From Haloplanus aerogenes (lineage in GTDB: Archaea; Halobacteriota; Halobacteria; Halobacteriales; Haloferacaceae), in assembly GCF_003856835.1 (NCBI RefSeq), contig NZ_CP034145.1:2356001-2420000 (forward strand): 64,000 nucleotides of DNA. The letters run 5' to 3'. Positions 34,452 through 41,812 of this stretch are shown here, one piece after another (positions within the stretch are counted from its first letter, which is position 1; every line of letters starts with the position of its first letter). The notes under the pieces were generated by a model. That model saw nothing but the letters and a program-made list of their open reading frames with translations. It had not been told where the DNA came from and did no database searches. The position numbers and the translations under genes are program-made.

Positions 34452-35876
34452 ATGTCTGACAAGAAATTCCGGAAGATACCGATCGGCCGGCGCGAGTTCG
34501 TGAAGGCATCGGGCGGCGCCGCGGGGTTGGGAATCGTTCGGCAGGCCACCGGTGCGGGGGGCGGCGACGAGCGGGGCGCGAGCGGGAGTTCGGCGACGTA
34601 CGTCCCGCTCAACTTCCGAACGCCGGGCGCGCTCTACGAACCCGTACAGGGAACGGGCGTCACGGGGCGGGGTCGGGGCGGGCGGAAGAGTCACGTCGGA
34701 TTCGTGATCATCCACCAGAGTTTCTCGGTGTTGACGGCGGACCAGATACCGTTCACCAGCGTCTCCATCGGCGAGGAGTTCGCGAAGCGGGGGTATCGGG
34801 CGCTCGTCGCCGACACCGAGGCGCGGGCGGGGAGCTACCACATCCACGACATCCTCCCCGACGTGGGGGCGGGGGTTCAGTTCTTCCGTGACCACCCCGA
34901 CGTGGACACGGTCGTGGTCGTCGGCTACAGTCGCGGCGCGTCGCTCATGTCGTTCTATCAGAACGTCGCCGAGAACGGCGCCAGTGTCGCCCAGAGCGAC
35001 GACCGCCTGTTCCCGGCACCGGACGATCTCGACGAACAGCCCGCCGCCGACGGTGTCCTCATCCTCGACGGCGTGTTGGGTACCGGGCCGGGCGGAGGGT
35101 CACAGCCCGAGGGCTTGCTCGAAGTCGACCCGCAGGTCGTGGACAACGACCCGCAGTCGCTGGACCCGTCGCTGAACGTGTACGCGCCCGAGAACGGGTT
35201 CGCACCCGACGGCGCAGCGGACTACAGCGACGCCTTCCTCGAGGAGGTCTTCGACGCGCAGGCGGCGCGGATGAACGCGATGATCGAGGAGGCACAGACG
35301 GCGGTGGAGGCCATCGACGGCGGAACCGGCGACTTTCCGGACGACGACGAGTTCCTCGCGGTGAGCATCAACACGCCGGTGGCCGATCTGGACTCCGATC
35401 TGCTCGCGCACACGAGCGGCGAGTGGCCGCTCCTCAGCACCGACGGATCGGTATCGGTCCAGCAGGTGCCGTACGTCGGGCCGACGCCCGACGCCCACCC
35501 GGAGGTGACCTTCGACGAGAGCCTGCTGACCACGGTCAAGCGATTCCTCAGCACGAGTTCGATCCGTCCGACCGACGACTACCGGATCACCGAGGACTCC
35601 ATCGAAGGCCTCGACTACGATTCGACCAACGCCGAGGCGCCCGGCAACCTCGAAGGTGTCTCTGCCCCGCTCCTGATCCTGGGGTTCACGGGCGACCGGA
35701 ACTACCTCGTCCACTGCGAGATCATGATGGAACACGCCGGAAGCAGCGACAAATCGCTCATGTACATCGAGGGGGCGGGCCACGGGTTCGAACCGCTCGA
35801 CCCACAGCAGTACGGCGACACGGCCGAACTGATCTTCGACACGGTGGACGAGTGGGCCGCGGAGCGGTTCGTGTGA
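34452..35876 (+). CDS. Tat-exported alpha/beta hydrolase-like protein
   Basis: A 474-residue secreted protein. IPIGRREFVKASGGAAGLGI is a twin-arginine signal without a lipobox Cys. The mature protein has an alpha/beta hydrolase layout: HVGFVIIHQSFSVL (first strand and H-Q loop), DTVVVVGYSRGASLMSFYQN with the nucleophile Ser in GYSRGAS, APLLILGFTGDRNYLVHCEI near the acid, and SLMYIEGAGHGFEPLDPQQY with the catalytic His. A long acidic insertion (about residues 200-330) is unusual. Substrate unknown. It may act on external esters or peptides. Confidence 0.8.
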   Translation: MSDKKFRKIPIGRREFVKASGGAAGLGIVRQATGAGGGDERGASGSSATYVPLNFRTPGALYEPVQGTGVTGRGRGGRKSHVGFVIIHQSFSVLTADQIPFTSVSIGEEFAKRGYRALVADTEARAGSYHIHDILPDVGAGVQFFRDHPDVDTVVVVGYSRGASLMSFYQNVAENGASVAQSDDRLFPAPDDLDEQPAADGVLILDGVLGTGPGGGSQPEGLLEVDPQVVDNDPQSLDPSLNVYAPENGFAPDGAADYSDAFLEEVFDAQAARMNAMIEEAQTAVEAIDGGTGDFPDDDEFLAVSINTPVADLDSDLLAHTSGEWPLLSTDGSVSVQQVPYVGPTPDAHPEVTFDESLLTTVKRFLSTSSIRPTDDYRITEDSIEGLDYDSTNAEAPGNLEGVSAPLLILGFTGDRNYLVHCEIMMEHAGSSDKSLMYIEGAGHGFEPLDPQQYGDTAELIFDTVDEWAAERFV

Positions 35877-35915
35877 CGGCAGAAGACACATGACTGACGC
35901 CGAACACGTGCCGGC

Positions 35916-36404
35916 ATGGTCCCGCGACCGACCCTCCCCACCGCCCTGATCGGCGTCGGTCTCGCCCTCCTCCTCGTCTCCACCGCCCCCAGTACCGGCA
36001 CCACCGACACCGACTACGCCCACCACGTCGAACCCGCCGAGAACGGGGCGCTAGCGTACGGCCTCGAATACGACGAGTCCGACGTACTGGCCTACGAGAA
36101 CCTCTCCGTGCGGGGACAGCAGGTGTTCGACCGCGCCCGCGCCGACTCGCCGTACGTCGTCGAGAACGAGTCCGCCACCGCGCCCGACTTCTCGTACACG
36201 AGCGACAACGTCGCCGTCGGTGAGGGACTCTACCCGGTCCGATACGAGGGCGAGGTCTACTCGCTCCGCACCGAGCGAGAGAGCGGGGGCTTCAACGCCG
36301 CGGCGTGGCTGGTCGGTCTCGTGACGCGGGGCCTCGGCGTCGTCTGCGTCGTCGCCGGCCTCGTCCTCGCGGGGTGGCGACGGTACCGTTATAGTAGCGA
36401 TTGA
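35916..36404 (+). CDS. Membrane protein with external domain; C-terminus derived from a repeat
   Basis: A 162-residue protein. A signal or anchor helix (ALIGVGLALLLVSTAPSTGT) is followed by a polar, external domain (YAHHVEPAENGALAYGLEYD; LSVRGQQVFDRARADSPYVV) and a C-terminal helix (WLVGLVTRGLGVVCVVAGLV) with a basic end RRYRYSSD. The last codons TAT AGT AGC GAT TGA lie inside the left arm of a palindromic element (36390-36473), so the natural stop was replaced by the element. This looks like the haloarchaeal family with a membrane-anchored domain of about 100 residues; function unknown. Confidence 0.7.
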   Translation: MVPRPTLPTALIGVGLALLLVSTAPSTGTTDTDYAHHVEPAENGALAYGLEYDESDVLAYENLSVRGQQVFDRARADSPYVVENESATAPDFSYTSDNVAVGEGLYPVRYEGEVYSLRTERESGGFNAAAWLVGLVTRGLGVVCVVAGLVLAGWRRYRYSSD

Positions 36405-36473
36405 AAGTCGTTGTTCAGCTGATCGCAGTACGGCGTACGATCGGCTGGGCAAACAGTTTCAATCGCTACTATA
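36390..36473. repeat. 84-bp palindromic MITE-like element of a second family
   Basis: An 84-base inverted repeat with 17-base terminal arms TATAGTAGCGATTGAAA (left, 36390-36406) and its complement at 36457-36473. Inner arms pair further (CAGCTGATCG with CGATCGGCTG). Its sequence is unrelated to the 82-bp family. It lies tail-to-tail between two convergent genes and encodes the last residues YSSD and the TGA stop of each. Non-autonomous, no coding capacity. Confidence 0.82.
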
Positions 36474-37766
36474 GTCGTCCGTGCCGGCGAGCGTCGCGCC
36501 TGCGGCCGTCCTCGATTCGCGGCGGTGGAGACAGAACGCGGCGACGACGGCGACCACCGCGGCGCCAGTGGCGATACCGAACGCGACGCGGTAGCCGGTG
36601 ACGGTGTAGACCCGCGCGCCGTTGATGATCTCGCCCGTCCAGTAGGCGTCGAGGACGGCCCCCATGACGGTCGGCAAGATTGCGGCCCCGACGTAGCCGA
36701 GGCTGTTGATGACGCCGGTGACCGTGCCGGCGACGGCCGGTTCGTGGCGCTCCTTCCCGACGGTGAAGACGAGGGCGACGCCGCCGTTGGCGAGGAGGGC
36801 ACAGAACAGCGCCGCGCCGACGACGGGCAGGGGCGGCACGAGAATCAGGGCGCCGTAGGACAGCGAGAACACGACCGTCGTCGCCACGACGAGTTCCGTC
36901 CGCCAGCCGGTTCGATCCGAGAGCGCGCCGAAGGCGGGCGACCCGAGGACGAACCCGACGTTTCCGAGGAGGACGTACGTCGACGCCCGCGCCACCGTGA
37001 CACCGTAGGTGTCGGCGATGAAGGGGACACCCCACAGGCCGAGGACGGTGAAGTTGACACCGAGGACCAGAAAGAGCAGGAGACCCATCAGCCACGTCTC
37101 CACCTCGCCGAGGACGGTGCGGGTGTTGGCGACGATATCGGCGAGGGTGGCGGGGGAGTGATCGGTGTCGTCGACGCCGATATCGGCCCGCGACGGCCGG
37201 TCACGGACCGCGGTCGCGACGACGACGGCGACGACGGCCGTGATCATCCCCGTGGCGAGGATGGCGAAGCGCCACCCGACGCGGTCGATGGCCAGCGCTA
37301 GCGGCGTCGTCGCGAGGATACCCCCCGCGCCCGCCGCGGCGACGGTGTATCCGGTCATGGTCGCGTACTCGTCCGGCCGGAACCAGTTCGCACAGAACCG
37401 AAGTGTGGCGATGTAGAGGACGCTCCCGCCGAAACCGACGACGGCGCGCGCGAGGAAGGCGGCCAGCAGCGTCTCGCTCCACGCGAACCAGACGACTCCG
37501 GCCGAGAGGACGGCCAGTCCCGTCGCGCCGACCCACCGCGGTCCGTAGCGGTCGACGACGAGGCCGGCCGGGAGTTGCAAGGCGGCGTAGATGTAGAAGA
37601 AGGAGGCGTGAAGCAGTCCCAACTGGGACCCGGTCGCGTCGAAGGTGCGTGCGAGGGAGTCGGCGAGGACGGCCGTCGCCGTCCGGTGGAAGTTGACGAA
37701 GAGAAAGCCGGCTGCGAGGAGGGACCACAGGGCGGCTCGTCGCTGCCGAACCGAGAGCGAGACCAT
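36459..37766 (-). CDS. Major facilitator superfamily transporter
   Basis: A 435-residue MFS permease with twelve predicted helices. MFS features are LQLPAGLVVDRYGPRWVGAT (the loop 2-3 motif A, DRYGPR) and GALSDRTGWRTELVVATT (the second-half equivalent). ARAVVGFGGSVLYIATLRF is helix 4-5 and WFRPDEYATMTGYTVAAAG resembles nitrate/nitrite or glycerol-phosphate-type carriers. The C-terminal AGTDDYSSD includes four residues encoded by the palindromic element at 36390-36473. ATG 37766 is the start; substrate unknown. Confidence 0.88.
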   Translation of the reverse strand: MVSLSVRQRRAALWSLLAAGFLFVNFHRTATAVLADSLARTFDATGSQLGLLHASFFYIYAALQLPAGLVVDRYGPRWVGATGLAVLSAGVVWFAWSETLLAAFLARAVVGFGGSVLYIATLRFCANWFRPDEYATMTGYTVAAAGAGGILATTPLALAIDRVGWRFAILATGMITAVVAVVVATAVRDRPSRADIGVDDTDHSPATLADIVANTRTVLGEVETWLMGLLLFLVLGVNFTVLGLWGVPFIADTYGVTVARASTYVLLGNVGFVLGSPAFGALSDRTGWRTELVVATTVVFSLSYGALILVPPLPVVGAALFCALLANGGVALVFTVGKERHEPAVAGTVTGVINSLGYVGAAILPTVMGAVLDAYWTGEIINGARVYTVTGYRVAFGIATGAAVVAVVAAFCLHRRESRTAAGATLAGTDDYSSD

Positions 37767-38197
37767 ACGCCAGGGTGGGGGAAGCGGGGTCAATAGCGTG
37801 TTGGAACTGATCGCCGGAAGCGGCCGCAACGTGCGGCGTGGAAGGTCGGATAGGGGGTCAAATAAAAACCACGGAGTGGGTGTGGGGAGAGGGAGCGAAC
37901 CGGGGCAGTTCGCTCCAGGGTAGCTCCGCTTCGAGTACGGCGTGCCGGTCACGAAGGGGCGCCATCTCCGCGACCCGCACGTGGAGTACAGTCGCGTAAT
38001 GGTCTTAAAACGACGACCTAACCGCTCGCGTACGGGGGTGAGCGAGCCGATCCGCGGCCGCGCTCGTCGGAAGGCCGTTGGCGGACGGATACGGGGACTA
38101 CCGAGACGCGCCCCCGCCCCGACGTCCCGTGCCAACGTTTAACAAGGACCGTGGCCTCTACTCCATCGACCACCACGAGCGTCGACCGCCGCCACCG
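37767..38197. other. Intergenic region, structured; possible small RNA
   Basis: These 431 bases have no supportable protein gene. An AT-rich box AAATAAAAACC at 37859-37869 (plus strand) precedes by about 25 bases a 9-bp perfect hairpin, GGAGCGAAC-loop-GTTCGCTCC (37892-37916). A further stem CGCGAC...GTCGCG spans 37971-37998. The spacing of box and hairpin is what a transcription start at the hairpin would need. On the minus strand the same AT-rich box could serve the MFS gene. Confidence 0.4.
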
Positions 38198-38599
38198 ATG
38201 CCTGCAAACACCACCCAAGACGCCGACGACGCCCAACCACCCCGGGGTGTCGACCGAACGACCGTTCTGCTGGCCGACGACGACGACGCCTTTCGGGAGA
38301 GTCTGGTGCTGTGGCTGGCGGCCGACGAGCGGTGGGACGTCCGCGAAGCCACCGACGGCGAGGAGGCGCTGGCGAAACTGGACGGGGCGGTCGACATCCT
38401 CGTTCTCGACCGACGGATGCCGATCCTCTCCGGCCCCGAAGTCGTCGACCGCCTCGACGAGACGGGGTTCGAGGGGTCGGTGATCGTCCTCAGCGCCTTC
38501 GAACCCGACGGCCATCTGGACGAGAACGACACGACGATGTATCTGACGAAGCCGGTCGACCGGGAGACGTTCGTCGACGCGCTCACCCGCCGTCGGTGA
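38198..38599 (+). CDS. Stand-alone receiver-domain response regulator
   Basis: A 133-residue CheY-like receiver. TVLLADDDDAFRESLVLWL carries the acidic Mg2+ pocket, D71 in VDILVLDRRMPILSG is the phospho-acceptor, VIVLSAF holds the conserved Ser/Thr position, and MYLTKPVDRETF the Lys. There is no output domain. The ATG at 38198 follows an N-terminal tail of about 25 polar residues. Nearby histidine kinases (39427, 41813, 46574) are potential partners. Its sequence is close in style to the broken receiver at 41258 (VLDRRMP and ILDRRMP). Confidence 0.88.
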   Translation: MPANTTQDADDAQPPRGVDRTTVLLADDDDAFRESLVLWLAADERWDVREATDGEEALAKLDGAVDILVLDRRMPILSGPEVVDRLDETGFEGSVIVLSAFEPDGHLDENDTTMYLTKPVDRETFVDALTRRR

Positions 38600-38602
38600 G
38601 GG

Positions 38603-39370
38603 CTACTCGCGAAGGGTCGGTGCCGGCGGCAGCGCTCGCTTGTGCGACGATGACTGCCACATCTCCGTGAGGCGGTGGACCGTCCCGGCGTCGATATCGG
38701 TGTCGGCGGCGATCCGTTCGGGCGGGTGCCCCTCGTCGACGAGTCGGCGCAACACCCGGTCGACGGTCGCGTAGTCGGCGCCGATCTCGCCCTCGTCGGT
38801 CTGATCCTCCCAGAGCGCCGCCGTGGGCGTCTTCTCGACGAATCGCTCGTCGAGGTCGATCGCTCGGGCCACCTCGGCCACCTCCGTCTTGTAGAGGTCG
38901 AGCATCGGCTGGACGTCGACGGCCGCGTCGCCGTACTTCGTGAAGTAGCCGAGCAGTCGCTCGGACCGGTTGCCAGTGCCGAGCACCAGACAGTCGCGTT
39001 CGTTCGCAACGGCGTACGCCAGCACCATCCGCGTCCGAGCGCGGACGTTCCCGAGGGTGAGCCGGGACGCGTCGAACGGGAGTTGGTCGCCGACGGCGTC
39101 GACGATGGGCCGGATGGACAGTTCCTCGAACGCGATTCCCCGCTCGCGACAGAGCATCCGAGCGTCGGCCATGTTGGCCTCGTCGTTGGGGCGGCCCGGC
39201 ATGATCAGGCCCGTCACGGCGTCGGCGCCGACGGCGCGGACCGCGAGCGTCGTCGCGACGGCCGAATCGAGGCCACCGCTGACGCCGACGACGTAGCCAT
39301 CGGCCCCGGCCGTCGCCAGCTGGTCGGACAGAAACGCCTCCATCCGCTCGACTGCCCGCGACGTGTCCAT
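38603..39370 (-). CDS. nadE: NH3-dependent NAD+ synthetase
   Basis: A 255-residue enzyme of the N-type ATP pyrophosphatase family that amidates deamido-NAD with ammonia. SGGLDSAVAT (31-40) is the ATP PPi-binding motif. GLIMPGRPNDEANMADARML, ARTRMVLAYAVANE, VLGTGNRSERLLGYFTKYGD and the C-terminal KTPTAALWEDQTDEGEIGAD are hallmark segments. No glutaminase domain is present, so ammonia is the donor. Length is typical of archaeal NadE. It converges with the receiver gene with a 3-base gap. Confidence 0.95.
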   Translation of the reverse strand: MDTSRAVERMEAFLSDQLATAGADGYVVGVSGGLDSAVATTLAVRAVGADAVTGLIMPGRPNDEANMADARMLCRERGIAFEELSIRPIVDAVGDQLPFDASRLTLGNVRARTRMVLAYAVANERDCLVLGTGNRSERLLGYFTKYGDAAVDVQPMLDLYKTEVAEVARAIDLDERFVEKTPTAALWEDQTDEGEIGADYATVDRVLRRLVDEGHPPERIAADTDIDAGTVHRLTEMWQSSSHKRALPPAPTLRE

Positions 39371-39426
39371 ACCGATCAATCCGGTGGCAGCGGCAAAGGC
39401 TCTCCGCCGATCCCACGGCGGTTGTC

Positions 39427-40875
39427 TCACCTCGCAATCGGGAGGTCGAGTTCGAACACCGTGCCGCGTGGTTCGTTGTCTCGAACGCGGACCTCGCCGT
39501 CGTAGTTCTCGACGGCGTCTTTGACGAGGTACAAGCCGAAGCCGCTCCCCTGACTCTCGGTCCCGTGACTCCCCTGCTCGAAGATGGTTTCTCGGCGGTC
39601 GTCGGGGATGCCGGGGCCGTTGTCGGCGATCCGAACGCGAACGACGTCGTCCAGCCGTTCGGCGTCGACGGTCACCGAGGGTGTCGGCGCGTCGTTGTGT
39701 TCGACGGCGTTGCGGAGCAGGTTCGCGAAGACGTGTCCGAGCAGGTCGTCGGCTTCGACCGCCACCTTCGGAATCGACTCGCGAGTGATCGAAACGTCGG
39801 GGTGAGCGTCACGCAACGCGTCGAGATGATCGTCGAGGACGGGACACAACGGGACGGCTTCGAGCGGGTGGTCGTCGGTGAGGACCGACTCCATGTACGT
39901 CCGCATCGTCCGGATGAATTCGTGCATCTCGTCGGTGCGACCGAGCGCGACATCGAGGTGTTCCGCGTGGGCCCCCTCGTCGAACGTCACGTCCCGGTCC
40001 AGCATCCGGAGTCGGGCTTCGAGCAGGGAGAGGTCACCCAGCAGGTCGTGCCGGAGCGTCCGGTTGACGAAATCGAGGATGTCCCGTTCCTCGCGCAGAC
40101 GCTCCTCGCGTTCGATCCGCTGGATAGCCTCGTCCAGGTGGCTAGCGAACAGTTCCACGGAGAGGATGTCGCGGTGTTCGACCGGCGCGTCCCACAGGTC
40201 GATCCGTCCCCGCCCGCCGATGGAAACGCGTTCGACTGGCTGGACGGCGTCGTCGGTCGGCGTCGCGTGGGTCACGACCGTCGATCCGTCGACGACGACG
40301 CGAAACGGCGACCCGTCGAGCGCGTCCCGGAGGGCGCCCTCGACGATGTCGTACGCGGCCTCGCGGTCCGAGGTCGCTTCGAGATTGCTGGCGGTGTGGT
40401 ACAGGAGTTCCAGATCGTCGTTCCGCGCTCGTTCCGCGTCGGCTTCCCGTTTGAACACCGTCGCTCGCGTCGACGCGACACTGATCCCGAACGACGTGAC
40501 CGCCCCCACCAGCACGCCGTCCAGCGCGAGAACGAGCGGTTTGAGAGTGCCCATCACCTGAATCTGCAGGAACGTGGCCCAGCCGATGAGGCCGCCGAAC
40601 GCCACGGTGGCGACGACGGTCCGGCGCGCGACCGTCGCGACGCGGTCGACCTCCCAGTCCGTGCGGACGAGCCAGAGTCCACCCCAGACGAGGATGGCGG
40701 CCAGAAACAGGAAAAGCGCGTTCTCGGCGAGCGTCACCAGTACAGCCCAGGAAAGATTCGTGGCGTCGTCCCAGATGTCGAACATGGGGATGCCGAGAAG
40801 AAACGCCCCGAGGAGGCTGATGCTCCCGCCAGCGAGGAACCGACGGAGTCGAGCATCACGAAACGATTCGATCAT
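39427..40875 (-). CDS. Membrane histidine kinase with haloarchaeal H box
   Basis: A 482-residue kinase. Four helices (about 10-120) are followed by a signalling helix with KREADAERARNDDLELLYHT and a small GAF-like region (about 150-245). The H box is the haloarchaeal form RTLRHDLLGDLSLLEARLRM with H276. HATPase motifs are NLLRNAVEHND (N), IADNGPGIPDDRRETIF (G1) and GSGFGLYLVKDAVENYDGEV (G2). It lies in the signalling island, divergent from the broken receiver gene. The external helices could sense a membrane or ion signal. Confidence 0.88.
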   Translation of the reverse strand: MIESFRDARLRRFLAGGSISLLGAFLLGIPMFDIWDDATNLSWAVLVTLAENALFLFLAAILVWGGLWLVRTDWEVDRVATVARRTVVATVAFGGLIGWATFLQIQVMGTLKPLVLALDGVLVGAVTSFGISVASTRATVFKREADAERARNDDLELLYHTASNLEATSDREAAYDIVEGALRDALDGSPFRVVVDGSTVVTHATPTDDAVQPVERVSIGGRGRIDLWDAPVEHRDILSVELFASHLDEAIQRIEREERLREERDILDFVNRTLRHDLLGDLSLLEARLRMLDRDVTFDEGAHAEHLDVALGRTDEMHEFIRTMRTYMESVLTDDHPLEAVPLCPVLDDHLDALRDAHPDVSITRESIPKVAVEADDLLGHVFANLLRNAVEHNDAPTPSVTVDAERLDDVVRVRIADNGPGIPDDRRETIFEQGSHGTESQGSGFGLYLVKDAVENYDGEVRVRDNEPRGTVFELDLPIAR

Positions 40876-41257
40876 CGAAAGTTCGTTCAGAAATCCTTCA
40901 TATAAATCCCCAGCCTAATCGACAGTCGGCGGCGAGGGTGGTGGGAGCCAATCGACCGATGGCTTCGGGACAGTTCGCATCGATTCCCCGCCACACAGCG
41001 AGATCGAGTACGTCGATCACGCGGCCCACTATCCTGTTAGACCTCAAACTATTCTGTCGGCGCCGCGAAGCAATTAGGGCTGGAATTCGAGAGGGAGCGT
41101 GTCCAGTATTCGAACTGCGGGTGGGAGGACGGCACCCGTGCGGTTGACCCCGCCGTTGCCACCCGGAACGCGACTCCGCTGACGGCGAGCCCACCCCCCT
41201 CGGGCTTCACCTTCCGACGCTCTTCTGTCTTACGTCCCGACAGGGGTATCGAGGGCA
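40876..41257. other. Intergenic region between divergent kinase and receiver genes
   Basis: These 382 bases show no supportable gene. A TATA-like site CATATAAAT at about 40898-40906 (ATTTATATG on the minus strand) sits 25-30 bases before the kinase start and is its likely promoter. For the receiver gene no strong box was recognised. Two AT-richer spots lie at 41035-41080. No repeat or RNA structure stood out. Confidence 0.5.
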
Positions 41258-41645
41258 ATGGCTACGATTCTCGTCGCCGACGACGATCGGGAACTACTCG
41301 AGATGTATCGGCTCTGGTTGAGCCGTCACGGGGACTGGTCGATTCGGTCGGCGACGAGCGGAAACGAGGCGGTGTCGCTGGTCGGCGACGAGCGGAAACG
41401 AGGCGGTGTCGCTGGTCGACGACGGCGTCGACGCCGCGATTCTGGACCGCCGAATGCCCGGGCGAACCGGCGACGACGTGGCCCGGGAAATCAAGATGTC
41501 TCACCCCACGTGTGCCGTCGTTCTGGTGAGCGCGTTGCAGCCCGGTGAGGCGACGTCGACCGATCTCGAGTGCGACCGCTACGTCACGAAACCGGTCCGG
41601 CGGGGTGACCTGATCGGCGCTATCGAGGCGGCGGCGTCGCTCTGA
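41258..41645 (-). other. Placeholder for the antisense of the receiver pseudogene: nothing seen
   Basis: The minus strand opposite the receiver pseudogene holds long open frames that are Arg/Ser-rich shadows of the receiver sequence. Nothing on this strand is supported as a gene. Confidence 0.2.
41258..41645 (+). pseudogene. Receiver-domain response regulator disrupted by a 34-bp tandem duplication
   Basis: From ATG 41258 the frame encodes a good receiver N-terminus: ATILVADDDRELLEMYRLWL followed by SATSGNEAVSLV. It then enters a 34-base perfect tandem repeat (41346-41379 and 41380-41413). Because 34 is not a multiple of three, the frame changes and ends at 41548 as an Arg-rich tail. The original frame resumes after the repeat with DDGVDAAILDRRMPGRTGDD (phospho-acceptor Asp) and RYVTKPVRRGDLIGAIE, ending at 41645. 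Removing one repeat copy would restore a complete protein of about 117 residues. Confidence 0.88.
41346..41413 (+). repeat. 34-bp perfect tandem duplication (two copies)
   Basis: Two head-to-tail copies, 41346-41379 and 41380-41413, are identical over 34 bases; the unit begins GGTCGGCGACGAGCGG and ends GGTGTCGCT. The next bases (GGTCG) repeat the start once more. It lies inside a receiver gene and shifts its frame. The perfection of the copies points to a recent or reversible event. Confidence 0.9.
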
Positions 41646-41812
41646 TCGCGCGGGGTCGGACCGACCGACGTCTGGCGGCAAAGTTTTTATTATTTGAGTG
41701 GAGACATATGCCGATCATCGGGTCAAGACTGCCGAACGGGAGCGGGATCGGCAATCAGTGCCACGATCGACCGCTCGCGGTTCGGCGGCGGGGATGCTGA
41801 GGGAGGCCACCT

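Noticed and set aside
41346-41413. The 34-bp duplication considered as a CRISPR or integron-type repeat
   Set aside because: There are only two adjacent copies with no spacers, lying inside a coding sequence. It is a simple tandem duplication.
41258-41645. The minus-strand placeholder entry opposite the receiver pseudogene
   Set aside because: It is listed only to state that nothing is supported on that strand; it should not be read as a gene.
41708-41800. Short frame MPIIGSRLPNGSGIGNQCHD... before the large PAS-GAF kinase, with a TATA-like TTTTTATTATT upstream
   Set aside because: It could be a leader peptide, but the composition is not convincing and the kinase has its own good start at 41813.
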